From Streptomyces sp. Ru71 (GTDB lineage Bacteria > Actinomycetota > Actinomycetes > Streptomycetales > Streptomycetaceae), in NCBI RefSeq assembly GCF_002920535.1, contig NZ_PQSS01000002.1:124001-188000 (forward strand): a stretch of DNA of 64,000 bases, read 5' to 3'. The stretch's first letter is position 1. Every line of letters starts with the position of its first letter. Position numbers and translations under genes: made by a program. The notes beneath the pieces are model-generated. The model ran no database searches. It worked only from the letters and a program-made list of their open reading frames with translations, and was not told the origin of the DNA. Shown here piece after piece: positions 23,484 to 31,510 of the stretch.

Positions 23484-25952
23484 TCAGCGGCGCGACGCGA
23501 CCGCCGCCGTGGCCGTCGCCGGCACCACCGCGAGCAGCGCGCACGCCGCCGTCGCCGCGCCCAGCGCGGGCCAGGGGATCACCAGCGGCGCCGGCGCGGA
23601 CAACAGGGCCAGGGCGGCGCCCGTACCGGCCGCCGTGACGAAGGTCACCAGCAGCCCGAGCAGGGCGCCCGCCGCCACCACCGTCAGCGACTCCAGTGCC
23701 GTCAGCCGCAGGATCTGCGCCCGCGTGGCACCCGCCAGCCGCAGTGCCCTGAACTCCGCGGCCCGGCCGGACGTCGACATGGTCAGGGTGTTGGCGAGCG
23801 ACAGGCCCGTGTAGAGCAGGGCGATGCCGAGGACCAGGAACAGACCGAGCCGGGTGGTGGCGTTCGTCCCGGGCCGGGACTCGCGCAGCCACTGCGCGCG
23901 TGTGAGGACCCGTACGCCGTCCCCGGGGCGTACCGCCGTGCGCAGCGCCGCCGCGACCGCGGCCGGGTCCGCGCCGGACCGCACCCGTACGTCGATCCGT
24001 TCCACCCCGGCGCCGGGGGCGTTGGCCGGGGTGACCCACACGCCGTTGTCGCCGGTGCCGGTGGCCAGGACGGCGGCGACGCGCAGCGTCCGGCGGGTGC
24101 CGTCGCCGAGCCGGACGGTGACACGGTGGCCGACGGTGTGCTCGGCCCACTCCTCGTTCACGACGATCGACGCATCGTCCAGGTCGGAGATCCGTCCGGC
24201 GGTCACGGGCAGCCGTACGGTCGCGGCCAGCAGACGGGGGCCGGCGGCACGGGCGTCGAAGGTGACGAGCGCGACGCCGTCCTCCAGGACGTGGACGGCC
24301 GTGCCGCGCACGGGGGAGACGTCGGCGCCGGGAACCGACCGCAGCCGGGCCACCACCGCCGTACCGATCCCGCCGGAGTCGTCCACCGCCGCGCCGGCCA
24401 CGAGCGCGTGCCCCCGCGGCACCACCGTGAAGTCGGCCACCGTCCGCGCCCCCGCCTCCGCCGCCCGCGCCTGCTGAAGCGCCGCCGGTGTGCCGAGCAG
24501 ACAGCCCGTCAGGGCGACCGTGGCCAGCACCGGGGCGGCGACGGCGGCCGTACGGCGCCCACTCGTCGCGGTGTTCTCCCGGGCCAGCATCCCCAGCGCG
24601 CCCGGAAGCCTGGCGGGCAGCCAGGCCAGCAGACGCACCGCCGACCGCAGCAGCGCGGGGGAGAGCAGCGCGAGCGCCCCGGTCAGCAACAGGGGGCGGC
24701 TGACGTAGGTCTTGCGGTGCAGCAGGTCGGCCGGGTCGGTCAGCAGGGTGTGGGCGAGCGTCCCGGCGGCGGTCAGCAGCAGGGCCGTACCGCACACCCG
24801 GCGCCCCCAGGTCAGGGTGCGGCTGTCCACCGACGCCTCGCGCAGCGCCCGCGTCGGCGCGATCCGCCCCGCCCGCCAGGACGCGGCGGCAGCCCCGCCG
24901 AGCGCGACCAGCAGGCCCGCCCAGAACGCCAGTTGATACGGCCACGCGTGCCAGGGCGGATCGGCGGGGGCGAACCAGCCGGGCGCCAGGCCGCCGTCCA
25001 CCACGCCAGCGACGAGCGGCGGCGCCCCGTACGCGCCGAGCGCGCAACCCGCCGCCGAGGCCGCCGTGCCCACGAGCAGCGCCTCCGCCAGCACCGTGCG
25101 CCGCACCTGACCCGGTGTCGCGCCCGCGGCGCGCAGCAGGCCGAACTCCCGCCCGCGCTGGGCCACCGTGAACGCGAAGGTGGACGCCACGACCAGGACC
25201 GAGACGAAGCCGCTGACGCCACCGGCCGTGCCGAACAGGGCGTTCAGCGCCGTCAGCGCCCGAGCGTCCCGCCCGGGATCGGGGTCCGCGAGCCCTCGCG
25301 CGTCACCGGTCAGCACCCGCACGTCCGCCGCGGCCACGGCCCGCCGTACGGCCGAGGGGCCGGCGTCGACGACCAGCTGGACGACACGGGGGGCGAGCCG
25401 GGCGGCACGCGCGTCGGTGAAGAACACCGGGTTCTCGGCCGCCGTGGCGCGGACCGTGCCGACCACCCGCAGCGTGCCGCGGTCACTGCGCAGCCGTCGG
25501 CCCACCGCCGTCCAGTCGTCGGCGGCGACCACCTCGTCGGCGGCGCGGGGCGCGCGCCCGGCGGTCAGCCGGTACGGCGCGAAGCGGGCGACCGGCCAGG
25601 GGTGGCCCACCAGATCGCCCGGCCCGCCCGCGACATCCACCGCGAAGGACCGGTCGACGACGACGTCGCCCACCGCGCGCAGCGCGGCCACCGTGGCCGG
25701 GGGCACCTCGCGCGGCCGGGTGAGCGGCCGGGTGCGCACGCCGGCCGGGGTCTCGACCCGCAGGGTGTCCTGGCCCCGGACCACGACGGGCGCGGCGGCG
25801 AAGCGCTCCGGGCGGTGCGGCGGCGCGTCGAGCGTGGCGGCCAGGGCGAGCCCCATCACCGTCAGCAGCGCCGTGCCGAGACAGAGGGCGAGAAAGCTGC
25901 CGGCGAAGGACACCCAGCGGGTGCGGACGGTGCGCAGGGCGAGAGTCAGCAC
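23484..25952 (-). CDS. FtsX-type ABC transporter permease
   Basis: This 822-residue permease has an N-terminal segment (SFAGSFLALCLGTALLTVMG), a large extracytoplasmic domain, three membrane segments around 265-350, further segments near 395 and 430, a second extracytoplasmic domain, and a final FtsX triplet at 690-815. This is the duplicated MacB/FtsX layout for lipoprotein or peptide export and resistance. The start GTG 25952 overlaps the ATPase stop (GTGCTGA). Together with the ATPase it faces a histidine kinase/regulator pair, the common arrangement of envelope-stress or peptide-antibiotic responsive exporters. The substrate is unknown. Confidence 0.9.
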   Translation of the reverse strand: MLTLALRTVRTRWVSFAGSFLALCLGTALLTVMGLALAATLDAPPHRPERFAAAPVVVRGQDTLRVETPAGVRTRPLTRPREVPPATVAALRAVGDVVVDRSFAVDVAGGPGDLVGHPWPVARFAPYRLTAGRAPRAADEVVAADDWTAVGRRLRSDRGTLRVVGTVRATAAENPVFFTDARAARLAPRVVQLVVDAGPSAVRRAVAAADVRVLTGDARGLADPDPGRDARALTALNALFGTAGGVSGFVSVLVVASTFAFTVAQRGREFGLLRAAGATPGQVRRTVLAEALLVGTAASAAGCALGAYGAPPLVAGVVDGGLAPGWFAPADPPWHAWPYQLAFWAGLLVALGGAAAASWRAGRIAPTRALREASVDSRTLTWGRRVCGTALLLTAAGTLAHTLLTDPADLLHRKTYVSRPLLLTGALALLSPALLRSAVRLLAWLPARLPGALGMLARENTATSGRRTAAVAAPVLATVALTGCLLGTPAALQQARAAEAGARTVADFTVVPRGHALVAGAAVDDSGGIGTAVVARLRSVPGADVSPVRGTAVHVLEDGVALVTFDARAAGPRLLAATVRLPVTAGRISDLDDASIVVNEEWAEHTVGHRVTVRLGDGTRRTLRVAAVLATGTGDNGVWVTPANAPGAGVERIDVRVRSGADPAAVAAALRTAVRPGDGVRVLTRAQWLRESRPGTNATTRLGLFLVLGIALLYTGLSLANTLTMSTSGRAAEFRALRLAGATRAQILRLTALESLTVVAAGALLGLLVTFVTAAGTGAALALLSAPAPLVIPWPALGAATAACALLAVVPATATAAVASRR

Positions 25953-26800
25953 GGGAACGCCTCCCGCACGCGCGCGTGCGCGGCACGGTGGTCGGCCTCC
26001 CGCACACGCGTGTGCCGGGCACCCTGGTCGGTCTCCGCAGCCACGCGCGCGTGCGCCGTGCCCCGGTCGGCCTCGGCCTCCAGGTCCGCCAGCCGGGCGG
26101 CGACGTCCCCCGCCGACGCCCCGCTCATCTCGCCGTGCACCCGCCCGTCGACCAGGAACACGACCCGGTCGGCACAGGAGGCGGCCACCGGGTCGTGCGT
26201 GACCATGACGGTGGTCAGGCCCTCGTCGTCGACCATGCCGCGCAGCAACCGCAGCACCTCACGGCTGGTGCGCGAGTCCAGCGCGCCGGTCGGCTCGTCC
26301 CCGAACAGCACCTCGGGGCGCGTGATCAGGGCGCGGGCCAGGGCGACGCGCTGCTGCTGGCCGCCGGACAGCTCCGACGGCCGGTGCCGGGCCCGCGAGC
26401 CGAGGCCGACCTGCTCCAGCGCCTCCCGCACGCGGGCCCCGGAGGGGCGGCGGCCGGCCAGGCGCAGCGGCAGGGCGACGTTCTGGGCGGCGGTCAGGGA
26501 CGGCAGCAGATTGAACGCCTGGAAGACGAATCCGACGCGCTCACGCCGCAGCAGCGTCAGCCTCCGCTCGCTCAGCCCGGTCAGCTCCGTCCCGCCGAGC
26601 CGGACCGAGCCCGAGGTGGGCCGGTCGAGCCCGGCGGCGCACTGCAGCAGCGTCGACTTGCCGGAGCCCGACGGGCCCATCACGGCGGTGAACGTGCCGC
26701 GCCGGAAGGCCAGCGACACGGAGTCCAGCGCCGTCACACCGCCGTCTGTGCTGCCGTATCTCCTGCTCACACAGGTCAGTTGGATCGCGTCCGTGGTCAT
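25946..26800 (-). CDS. ABC transporter ATP-binding protein (MacB/LolD type) with repeated tail
   Basis: The 284-residue ATPase has Walker A (GPSGSGKST), the signature (LSGGQQQRVALARAL), Walker B (VLFGDEPTGALDS) and the switch His (VMVTHDPV) within the first 225 residues. The last 40 residues are unusual: three copies of a 12-13 residue unit built around AHARVxxE/HTRVREAD, coded by imperfect 36-39 bp repeats. ATG 26800 has GGAAGGG upstream. It energises the permease encoded by the next gene, whose start overlaps this stop. Confidence 0.93.
   Translation of the reverse strand: MTTDAIQLTCVSRRYGSTDGGVTALDSVSLAFRRGTFTAVMGPSGSGKSTLLQCAAGLDRPTSGSVRLGGTELTGLSERRLTLLRRERVGFVFQAFNLLPSLTAAQNVALPLRLAGRRPSGARVREALEQVGLGSRARHRPSELSGGQQQRVALARALITRPEVLFGDEPTGALDSRTSREVLRLLRGMVDDEGLTTVMVTHDPVAASCADRVVFLVDGRVHGEMSGASAGDVAARLADLEAEADRGTAHARVAAETDQGARHTRVREADHRAAHARVREAFPC
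25961..26071. repeat. three tandem 36-39 bp repeats inside the ABC ATPase gene
   Basis: Units begin CTCCCGCACGCGCG, CTCCCGCACACGCG and CTCCGCAGCCACGCG at 25961, 25997 and 26033 and each ends in GGTCGG(C/T). They encode the repeated C-terminal tail of the ATPase. Confidence 0.8.
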
Positions 26801-26885
26801 CTGCCCTTCCCGCCCCACTCGTTCGGTCCCGATGGCACAAGCCAACCGCCGCCGGGCGTCCGGATCAGTCGGGCAGGGACGAGAC

Positions 26886-26912
26886 CTGGGGTAGGGCCAG
26901 GCATACCCCCAG
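26886..26912. promoter_or_regulatory. inverted repeat between the ABC operon and the two-component genes
   Basis: CTGGGGTA, ten bases, TACCCCCAG: a dyad in the 166-base gap between the divergent ATPase and histidine kinase genes. It is a candidate binding site for the adjacent NarL-type regulator. Confidence 0.45.
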
Positions 26913-26953
26913 CCCACCCGCTGGACCGATGGCCGTGACCGGGGCGCCGCTCC

Positions 26954-26959
26954 TACCGT
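26954..26959 (+). promoter_or_regulatory. -10 element TACCGT of the histidine kinase gene
   Basis: TACCGT, seven bases, then ATG 26967; this leaderless spacing is the reason to prefer ATG 26967 over the GTG at 26958. Confidence 0.5.
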
Positions 26960-26966
26960 GATCCGC

Positions 26967-28298
26967 ATGCAACCGCCGCGCACCCTCTGGCAGGCCCTGG
27001 CCCGCCCCCGCTACCTGCTCACCCCGTGGCCGTGGCGTGCCGCCGCCTACCTGGTGTCGGGCGTCGCCCTCGGGATCGCCGTGCTGGTGTCGCTGCTGAC
27101 CCTGCTCGCGGTCGGCGGTGTGCTGGCGCTCGCGCTCGTCGGGCTGCCGCTGCTCGCCGCCGTCGCCCTCGCCGGGCTGCCCGTGGCCGCGCTCGAACGG
27201 CACCGGCTGCGGCTGGTGGCCGACGGGCCGGCCCCGGGCGGTCACGTCGAGCCGCCCGAGCCCGGACTGCGCAGCTGGCTGACCACCCGGCTGCGGGAGC
27301 AGGCCACCTGGCGGGAGCTGGGCCACGCGCTGCTGTGCGCGGCGCTGCTGTGGCCGGCCGAGGTGCTGGTGGTGACCGTGGCGCTGCTCTTCCCGTCGGC
27401 GATGGCGGCGACCCCCCTGCTGATGGCGACGACGGGCGACGGCCGTGAGGCGAAGGTGCTCAAGACCTGGACGGTGACCGGCTGGCCGGCCGCGTGGGGC
27501 GTCGCCGTCCTGGGCGTGCTGCTGCTGGCGGCCGGCGCGTACGTCCTCGGCGCGGCGGCCGGGGCCCGGGCCGGGCTGACCCGGCTGCTGATCGCGCCCC
27601 GCGAGCCGGAGCTCGGCGCGCGGGTGGCCGAACTGGCCCGCTCCCGCAGTCGCCTCGTCGACGCCTTCGAGGCCGAGCGGCGCCGCATCGAGCGCGACCT
27701 GCACGACGGGGCGCAGCAGCGGCTGGTGGCGCTGACGATGACACTGGGCCTGGCCCGCCTCGACGCCCCGCCCGGACCGCTCGCCGAGCAGCTGGCCCGG
27801 GCCCACGAGGAGGCGGGCGCCGCCCTGGCCGAGTTGCGCGAGCTGATCCACGGCATCCATCCCAAGGTGCTCGCGGACTACGGCCTCAAGGCGGCCGTCG
27901 CCGACGCCGCCGACCGCAGCCCCGTCCCCGTGGACGTGCGGCTCGACCTGCCCGGGCGGCTGCCCGGGGCGGTGGAGGCCGCCGCGTACTTCGTGGTGTG
28001 CGAAGCCCTCGCCAACGTCGCCCGGCACAGCGGGGCGGACCGCGCCGAGGTGCGCGGCGGGCACGCCGGGGGACGGCTGACCGTCGAGGTGCGCGACGAC
28101 GGGCGCGGCGGCGCGGACCCGGCCGGCGGCAGCGGGCTGACCGGGCTCGGGGACCGGTTGTCAGTGGTCGATGGAAGACTTTCCGTGTCGAGCCCACCGG
28201 GCGGACCGACGGTGCTGCGCGCGGAGATCCCGTGCGCGGCGCTCGCGGACGCCCAGGAAGGGGCCGCTCGGGTCGCCACGGGGGAGCGGCCCGGGTGA
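26967..28298 (+). CDS. sensor histidine kinase (NarL/DesK-type, HisKA_3)
   Basis: This 443-residue membrane kinase has hydrophobic segments near 30-75 and 115-195, then a dimerisation helix with the phospho-accepting His246 in RRRIERDLHDGAQQRLVAL, and an HATPase domain with the N-box VCEALANVARHSGA and G-box VRDDGRGGAD and GSGLTGLGDRL. It should phosphorylate the response regulator encoded directly downstream, whose start overlaps this stop. Divergence from the FtsX-type exporter suggests that it senses envelope stress or a transported peptide. Confidence 0.92.
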   Translation: MQPPRTLWQALARPRYLLTPWPWRAAAYLVSGVALGIAVLVSLLTLLAVGGVLALALVGLPLLAAVALAGLPVAALERHRLRLVADGPAPGGHVEPPEPGLRSWLTTRLREQATWRELGHALLCAALLWPAEVLVVTVALLFPSAMAATPLLMATTGDGREAKVLKTWTVTGWPAAWGVAVLGVLLLAAGAYVLGAAAGARAGLTRLLIAPREPELGARVAELARSRSRLVDAFEAERRRIERDLHDGAQQRLVALTMTLGLARLDAPPGPLAEQLARAHEEAGAALAELRELIHGIHPKVLADYGLKAAVADAADRSPVPVDVRLDLPGRLPGAVEAAAYFVVCEALANVARHSGADRAEVRGGHAGGRLTVEVRDDGRGGADPAGGSGLTGLGDRLSVVDGRLSVSSPPGGPTVLRAEIPCAALADAQEGAARVATGERPG

Positions 28299-28996
28299 AC
28301 GACGGGGCGGAGAGGACGGGGGACATGGGGGACGGCAGGGGCGGACGGGCGGCGCTGCGCGTGGTGCTGGCCGAGGACAGCGTGCTGCTGCGGGACGGGC
28401 TGACCGCGCTGCTCACCCGGTTCGGGCACCGGGTCGTGGCGGCGGTCGGCGACGCGGAGGCGCTGCTCGCGGCGGTCGCCGAGCACGAGCCGGACGTGGT
28501 GGTGACCGATGTGCGGATGCCGCCCGGCCAGGCCGACGAGGGGCTGCGCGCGGCGGTCCGGCTGCGCGCCGAGCGGCCCGGGCTGCCGGTGCTGGTGCTC
28601 AGCCAGTACGTGCAGCGGGCGTACGCGGCCGACCTGCTGGACTCCGGGGACGGCACGGGGGTCGGCTATCTCCTCAAGGACCGCGTCGGTCAGGTCGAGG
28701 AGTTCGTGGACGCCCTCGCCGAGGTGGCCGCCGGCGGCACGGTGGTCGACCCGGAGGTCGTACGGCAGCTGCTGCGCCGCCGCCGGGACCCGCTGACGCG
28801 GCTCACCCCGCGGGAGCGGGAGGTGCTGGCGCTGGTCGCGGAGGGCAGATCCAACGGCGCGATAGCCCGGCAGCTGGTGGTCTCCGAGGCGGCGGTCGGC
28901 AAGCACATCGGCTCCATCCTGACCAAGCTGGACCTGCCGCCGGCCGAGGACGTGCACCGCCGGGTGCTGGCGGTGCTGGCGTTCCTGCGCGAGTGA
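28295..28996 (+). CDS. NarL/LuxR-family response regulator
   Basis: The 233-residue regulator has a receiver domain (VVLAEDSVLLRDGLTALL, phospho-Asp72 in VVVTDVRMPP, Lys in GYLLKDRV) and a C-terminal LuxR helix-turn-helix (LTPREREVLALVAEGRSNGAIARQL). GTG 28295 overlaps the kinase stop (GTGA); an ATG ten codons later with a G-rich site before it is the alternative. It most likely controls the divergent ABC exporter through the dyad at 26886-26912. Confidence 0.92.
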   Translation: MNDGAERTGDMGDGRGGRAALRVVLAEDSVLLRDGLTALLTRFGHRVVAAVGDAEALLAAVAEHEPDVVVTDVRMPPGQADEGLRAAVRLRAERPGLPVLVLSQYVQRAYAADLLDSGDGTGVGYLLKDRVGQVEEFVDALAEVAAGGTVVDPEVVRQLLRRRRDPLTRLTPREREVLALVAEGRSNGAIARQLVVSEAAVGKHIGSILTKLDLPPAEDVHRRVLAVLAFLRE

Positions 28997-29015
28997 GCGG
29001 CCCGCCCGCCCGGGG

Positions 29016-29492
29016 TTACAGCGCCCTCGCGAAGCAGCGGCTGTCCTCGTGGAAGCGGTAGTAGCCGAACTTCTCGCAGGGCTCGTAGCCGCAGGAGGTG
29101 TACAGGGCGATGGCCTCGGGCTGCTTGGTGCCGGTCTCCAGGACCATGCGGATACGGCCCGCCGCGCGGGCGTCCTCCTCCAGCGCGGCCAGGATGCGCC
29201 GGGCGAGGCCCCGGCCGCGCATGTCGGCGACCACGAACATGCGCTTCAGCTCGGCGTCGCCGTCCCGGTTGCCCTCCTCGTTGGCGTCCTGCCGGCGCCA
29301 GCCACCGGTGGCCACGGGCCGGTCGTCGGCGTCGTACGCGATCAGGTACACGCCGTTCGGCGGCTCGAAGTCGGACGCGTCGAGCTGGGTGGCGTCGCCG
29401 CCGTCGCCGTAGCGCTCGTGGTACTCGGCCTGGACCTCGTCGTTGAGCTTGACGGCGTCGGGGTGGTCGAAGGGGACGCGGCGTATAAGCAT
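29016..29492 (-). CDS. GNAT family N-acetyltransferase
   Basis: The 158-residue protein has the core acetyl-CoA site LKRMFVVADMRGRGLARRILAALEEDARA and the following ETGTKQPEAIALYTSCGYEP of GNAT enzymes. The substrate is unknown. ATG 29492 lies seven bases after TACGAT, a leaderless arrangement. It is divergent from exonuclease III and convergent with the response regulator gene. Confidence 0.9.
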   Translation of the reverse strand: MLIRRVPFDHPDAVKLNDEVQAEYHERYGDGGDATQLDASDFEPPNGVYLIAYDADDRPVATGGWRRQDANEEGNRDGDAELKRMFVVADMRGRGLARRILAALEEDARAAGRIRMVLETGTKQPEAIALYTSCGYEPCEKFGYYRFHEDSRCFARAL

Positions 29493-29499
29493 GCTGGGT

Positions 29500-29505
29500 A
29501 TCGTA
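29500..29505 (-). promoter_or_regulatory. -10 element TACGAT of the GNAT gene
   Basis: On the minus strand: TACGAT, seven bases, ATG 29492. Confidence 0.5.
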
Positions 29506-29560
29506 CTTCTATGCAGGAGGTGGGCTCTCGGGATTTTCAGGACCTGGACCAGTGTGCCGG

Positions 29561-29566
29561 TATCGT
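29561..29566 (+). promoter_or_regulatory. -10 element TATCGT of the exonuclease III gene
   Basis: TATCGT, six bases, GTG 29573; the spacing supports this start over the ATG-like codons farther upstream. Confidence 0.5.
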
Positions 29567-29572
29567 GCCGGG

Positions 29573-30376
29573 GTGCTGACAGTGACCACCGTGAACGTGA
29601 ACGGGCTGCGGGCCGCCGCCAAGAAGGGCTTCGTGGAGTGGCTCGCCCGGACGGAAGCAGACGTCGTCTGCCTCCAGGAGGTGCGCGCCGAGCCGCACCA
29701 GCTGCCCGAGGAGGTCCGGCAGCCCGACGGCTGGCACGTCGTGCACGCCCCGGCCGCCGCCAAGGGCCGCGCCGGCGTCTCCCTCTACACCCGCCGCGAG
29801 CCCGACCGCGTCCGCGTCGGCTTCGGCTCGGCGGAGTTCGACGGCAGCGGCCGCTACGTCGAGGCCGACCTGCCCGGCGTCACGGTCGCCTCCCTCTACC
29901 TGCCCTCCGGCGAGGTCGGCACCGAGCGCCAGGACGAGAAGATCCGCTTCATGGGCGAGTTCCTGGCCCACCTCAAGGAACTGCGCGAGCGGGCCGCCGC
30001 CGACGGCCGGGAGGTCCTGGTCTGCGGCGACTGGAACATCGCCCACCGGCAGGCCGACCTGAAGAACTGGCGCGGCAACCAGAAGAACTCCGGCTTCCTG
30101 CCGGAGGAACGCGAGTGGCTGACCCGCGTCCTGACCCCGGCCGACGGCGGCTACGTGGACGTGATCCGCGCCCTGCACCCGGACACCGACGGCCCCTACA
30201 CCTGGTGGTCCTACCGGGGACGGGCCTTCGACAACGACTCGGGCTGGAGGATCGACTACCACTGCGCGACGCCGGGACTTGCGGCCCGGGCGCTCAAGGG
30301 CTACGTGGAGCGCGCCGCCACACACACCGACCGCTGGTCGGACCACGCCCCGGTGACGGTCGTCTACGACCGGTGA
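29573..30376 (+). CDS. exodeoxyribonuclease III (XthA type)
   Basis: The 267-residue enzyme is an AP endonuclease and 3'-5' exonuclease of base-excision repair. All family blocks are present: VNVNGLRAAAKKGFVEWL, the metal-binding Glu in VVCLQEVRAE, the catalytic GDWNIAHRQADLKNW, and the C-terminal DNDSGWRIDYHCATP and SDHAPVTVVYD. Start choice is explained by the leaderless -10 element. It precedes the gene island at 30638 but is separated by 261 bases. Confidence 0.95.
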   Translation: MLTVTTVNVNGLRAAAKKGFVEWLARTEADVVCLQEVRAEPHQLPEEVRQPDGWHVVHAPAAAKGRAGVSLYTRREPDRVRVGFGSAEFDGSGRYVEADLPGVTVASLYLPSGEVGTERQDEKIRFMGEFLAHLKELRERAAADGREVLVCGDWNIAHRQADLKNWRGNQKNSGFLPEEREWLTRVLTPADGGYVDVIRALHPDTDGPYTWWSYRGRAFDNDSGWRIDYHCATPGLAARALKGYVERAATHTDRWSDHAPVTVVYDR

Positions 30377-30525
30377 CGCCTCCGGCGCGTCCGCCCCGGC
30401 GTACGCTCCGGCGTGCGCCCGCCGGCTCCCCTCGGGAAGCGTCCCTGTCGTCTCTCAACTCCCGTTGATCCAGGGCTATTTCGAACACGTCTGGCTCCTT
30501 CGAGCGTCTGTCGTGAATGCTTTCC

Positions 30526-30554
30526 GGCCAATCCCGCCAATGCGCCAAATGGCG
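30526..30554. promoter_or_regulatory. GCCAAT repeats and dyad upstream of the gene island
   Basis: GGCCAAT, CGCCAAT and CGCCAAAT occur 8-9 bases apart (30526-30550), and the last forms the 12-bp dyad CGCCA-AA-TGGCG (30543-30554). The stretch lies in the relatively AT-rich part of the 261-base gap between the exonuclease and cyclase-like genes. It is a candidate operator; no clear -10/-35 pair can be assigned. Confidence 0.35.
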
Positions 30555-30637
30555 TGGACCCGCTCCCTCCGGGTGCCGTCTACTGGTGGGGCTGATCGAT
30601 CGGCTGCGCGTCACGGGGAGCACGGGGAGGCACGCTC

Positions 30638-31510
30638 ATGGCGGGAGAGGCCACGCATCGCTGGATCATGGCGCTGGACGTCGAGAACTTCAGCTCGCGC
30701 CGTGATCCCGTCCAGCGGCGGGTGCGGGGCGCGATGTATCGGGTGCTCACGGCCGCGATGGAGCGGTCCGGGCTCGGTGCGGCGGACACGGTGACGGAGG
30801 ACCGCGGCGACGGCGTGCTGATGCTGGTCGAGCCCTCCGTCTCCCCGCTGCTGATCGCGGGGCCCTTCGTGCGGGAGCTGGACCTGGAGCTCGGCGAGTA
30901 CGCCGAAGGCGCCAACGCGGAGCACGCGCTGCGGCTGCGGCTGGCGCTGCACCAGGGACTGGCGGCCCGGGACGAGCGCGGCTGGTCCGGGGACGCCGTC
31001 AACACGGCGTGCCGGCTGGTCGACGCCCAGCCGCTGCGGGACGTGCTCACCGCGGCGCCGTCGGCGCGCATGGTGTTCGCCGTCTCCGGCGAGGTGCACC
31101 GCGCGGTGATCAGACACGGGCACCGGGGCATCGACCCCGCGGCCTACCTGCCCTGCGACTTCCTCACCAAGCACGGCGAGACGATCAGCAGCTGGATCAC
31201 CGTCCCCGGCCGGTCCGCCCCGGTCGGCCTGCCGAACCCGCCCACCGCCACTGAGGCGGGCGGTGCCGGCGCGGCAGCTCCTGCGGCCACGGCAGGTCGT
31301 GCCACACCGGCCGACCCCGCCGCCGACCCCGCCGCCGGGCAACCGCCGGCGCAGCCGACGGCCGCCCCTGAAGGCGGCACCCCGTCACAGGACGACGTCC
31401 GGCAAGCCCCCCACCCCGTTGTCTCGCAGCACGCTCAGACCGTTCAGGGCGACCAGATCGCCGGAGACAAGCACGTGACCGTTCACACGAGCGGGAGCGT
31501 GCGGCTGTGA
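30638..31510 (+). CDS. class III nucleotidyl cyclase homologue
   Basis: This 290-residue protein has an N-terminal cyclase fold (about 5-200). Metal ligands Asp14 (MALDVENFSS) and Asp58 (TEDRGDGVLML) and the transition-state pair Asn122/Arg126 (GDAVNTACRLVD) are all present, so it may be active. The base-selecting Lys of adenylyl cyclases is replaced by Glu54, as in enzymes that use other bases. An Ala/Pro linker (205-260) precedes a C-terminal VQGDQIAGDKHVTV motif that recurs in the next protein. ATG has GGGGAGG upstream. The stop overlaps the NTPase start. The product nucleotide cannot be read from sequence. Confidence 0.75.
   Translation: MAGEATHRWIMALDVENFSSRRDPVQRRVRGAMYRVLTAAMERSGLGAADTVTEDRGDGVLMLVEPSVSPLLIAGPFVRELDLELGEYAEGANAEHALRLRLALHQGLAARDERGWSGDAVNTACRLVDAQPLRDVLTAAPSARMVFAVSGEVHRAVIRHGHRGIDPAAYLPCDFLTKHGETISSWITVPGRSAPVGLPNPPTATEAGGAGAAAPAATAGRATPADPAADPAAGQPPAQPTAAPEGGTPSQDDVRQAPHPVVSQHAQTVQGDQIAGDKHVTVHTSGSVRL

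Noticed and set aside
23466-26894. 1142-codon plus-strand frame
   Set aside because: Shadow of the ABC permease and ATPase genes, which have full motifs on the minus strand.
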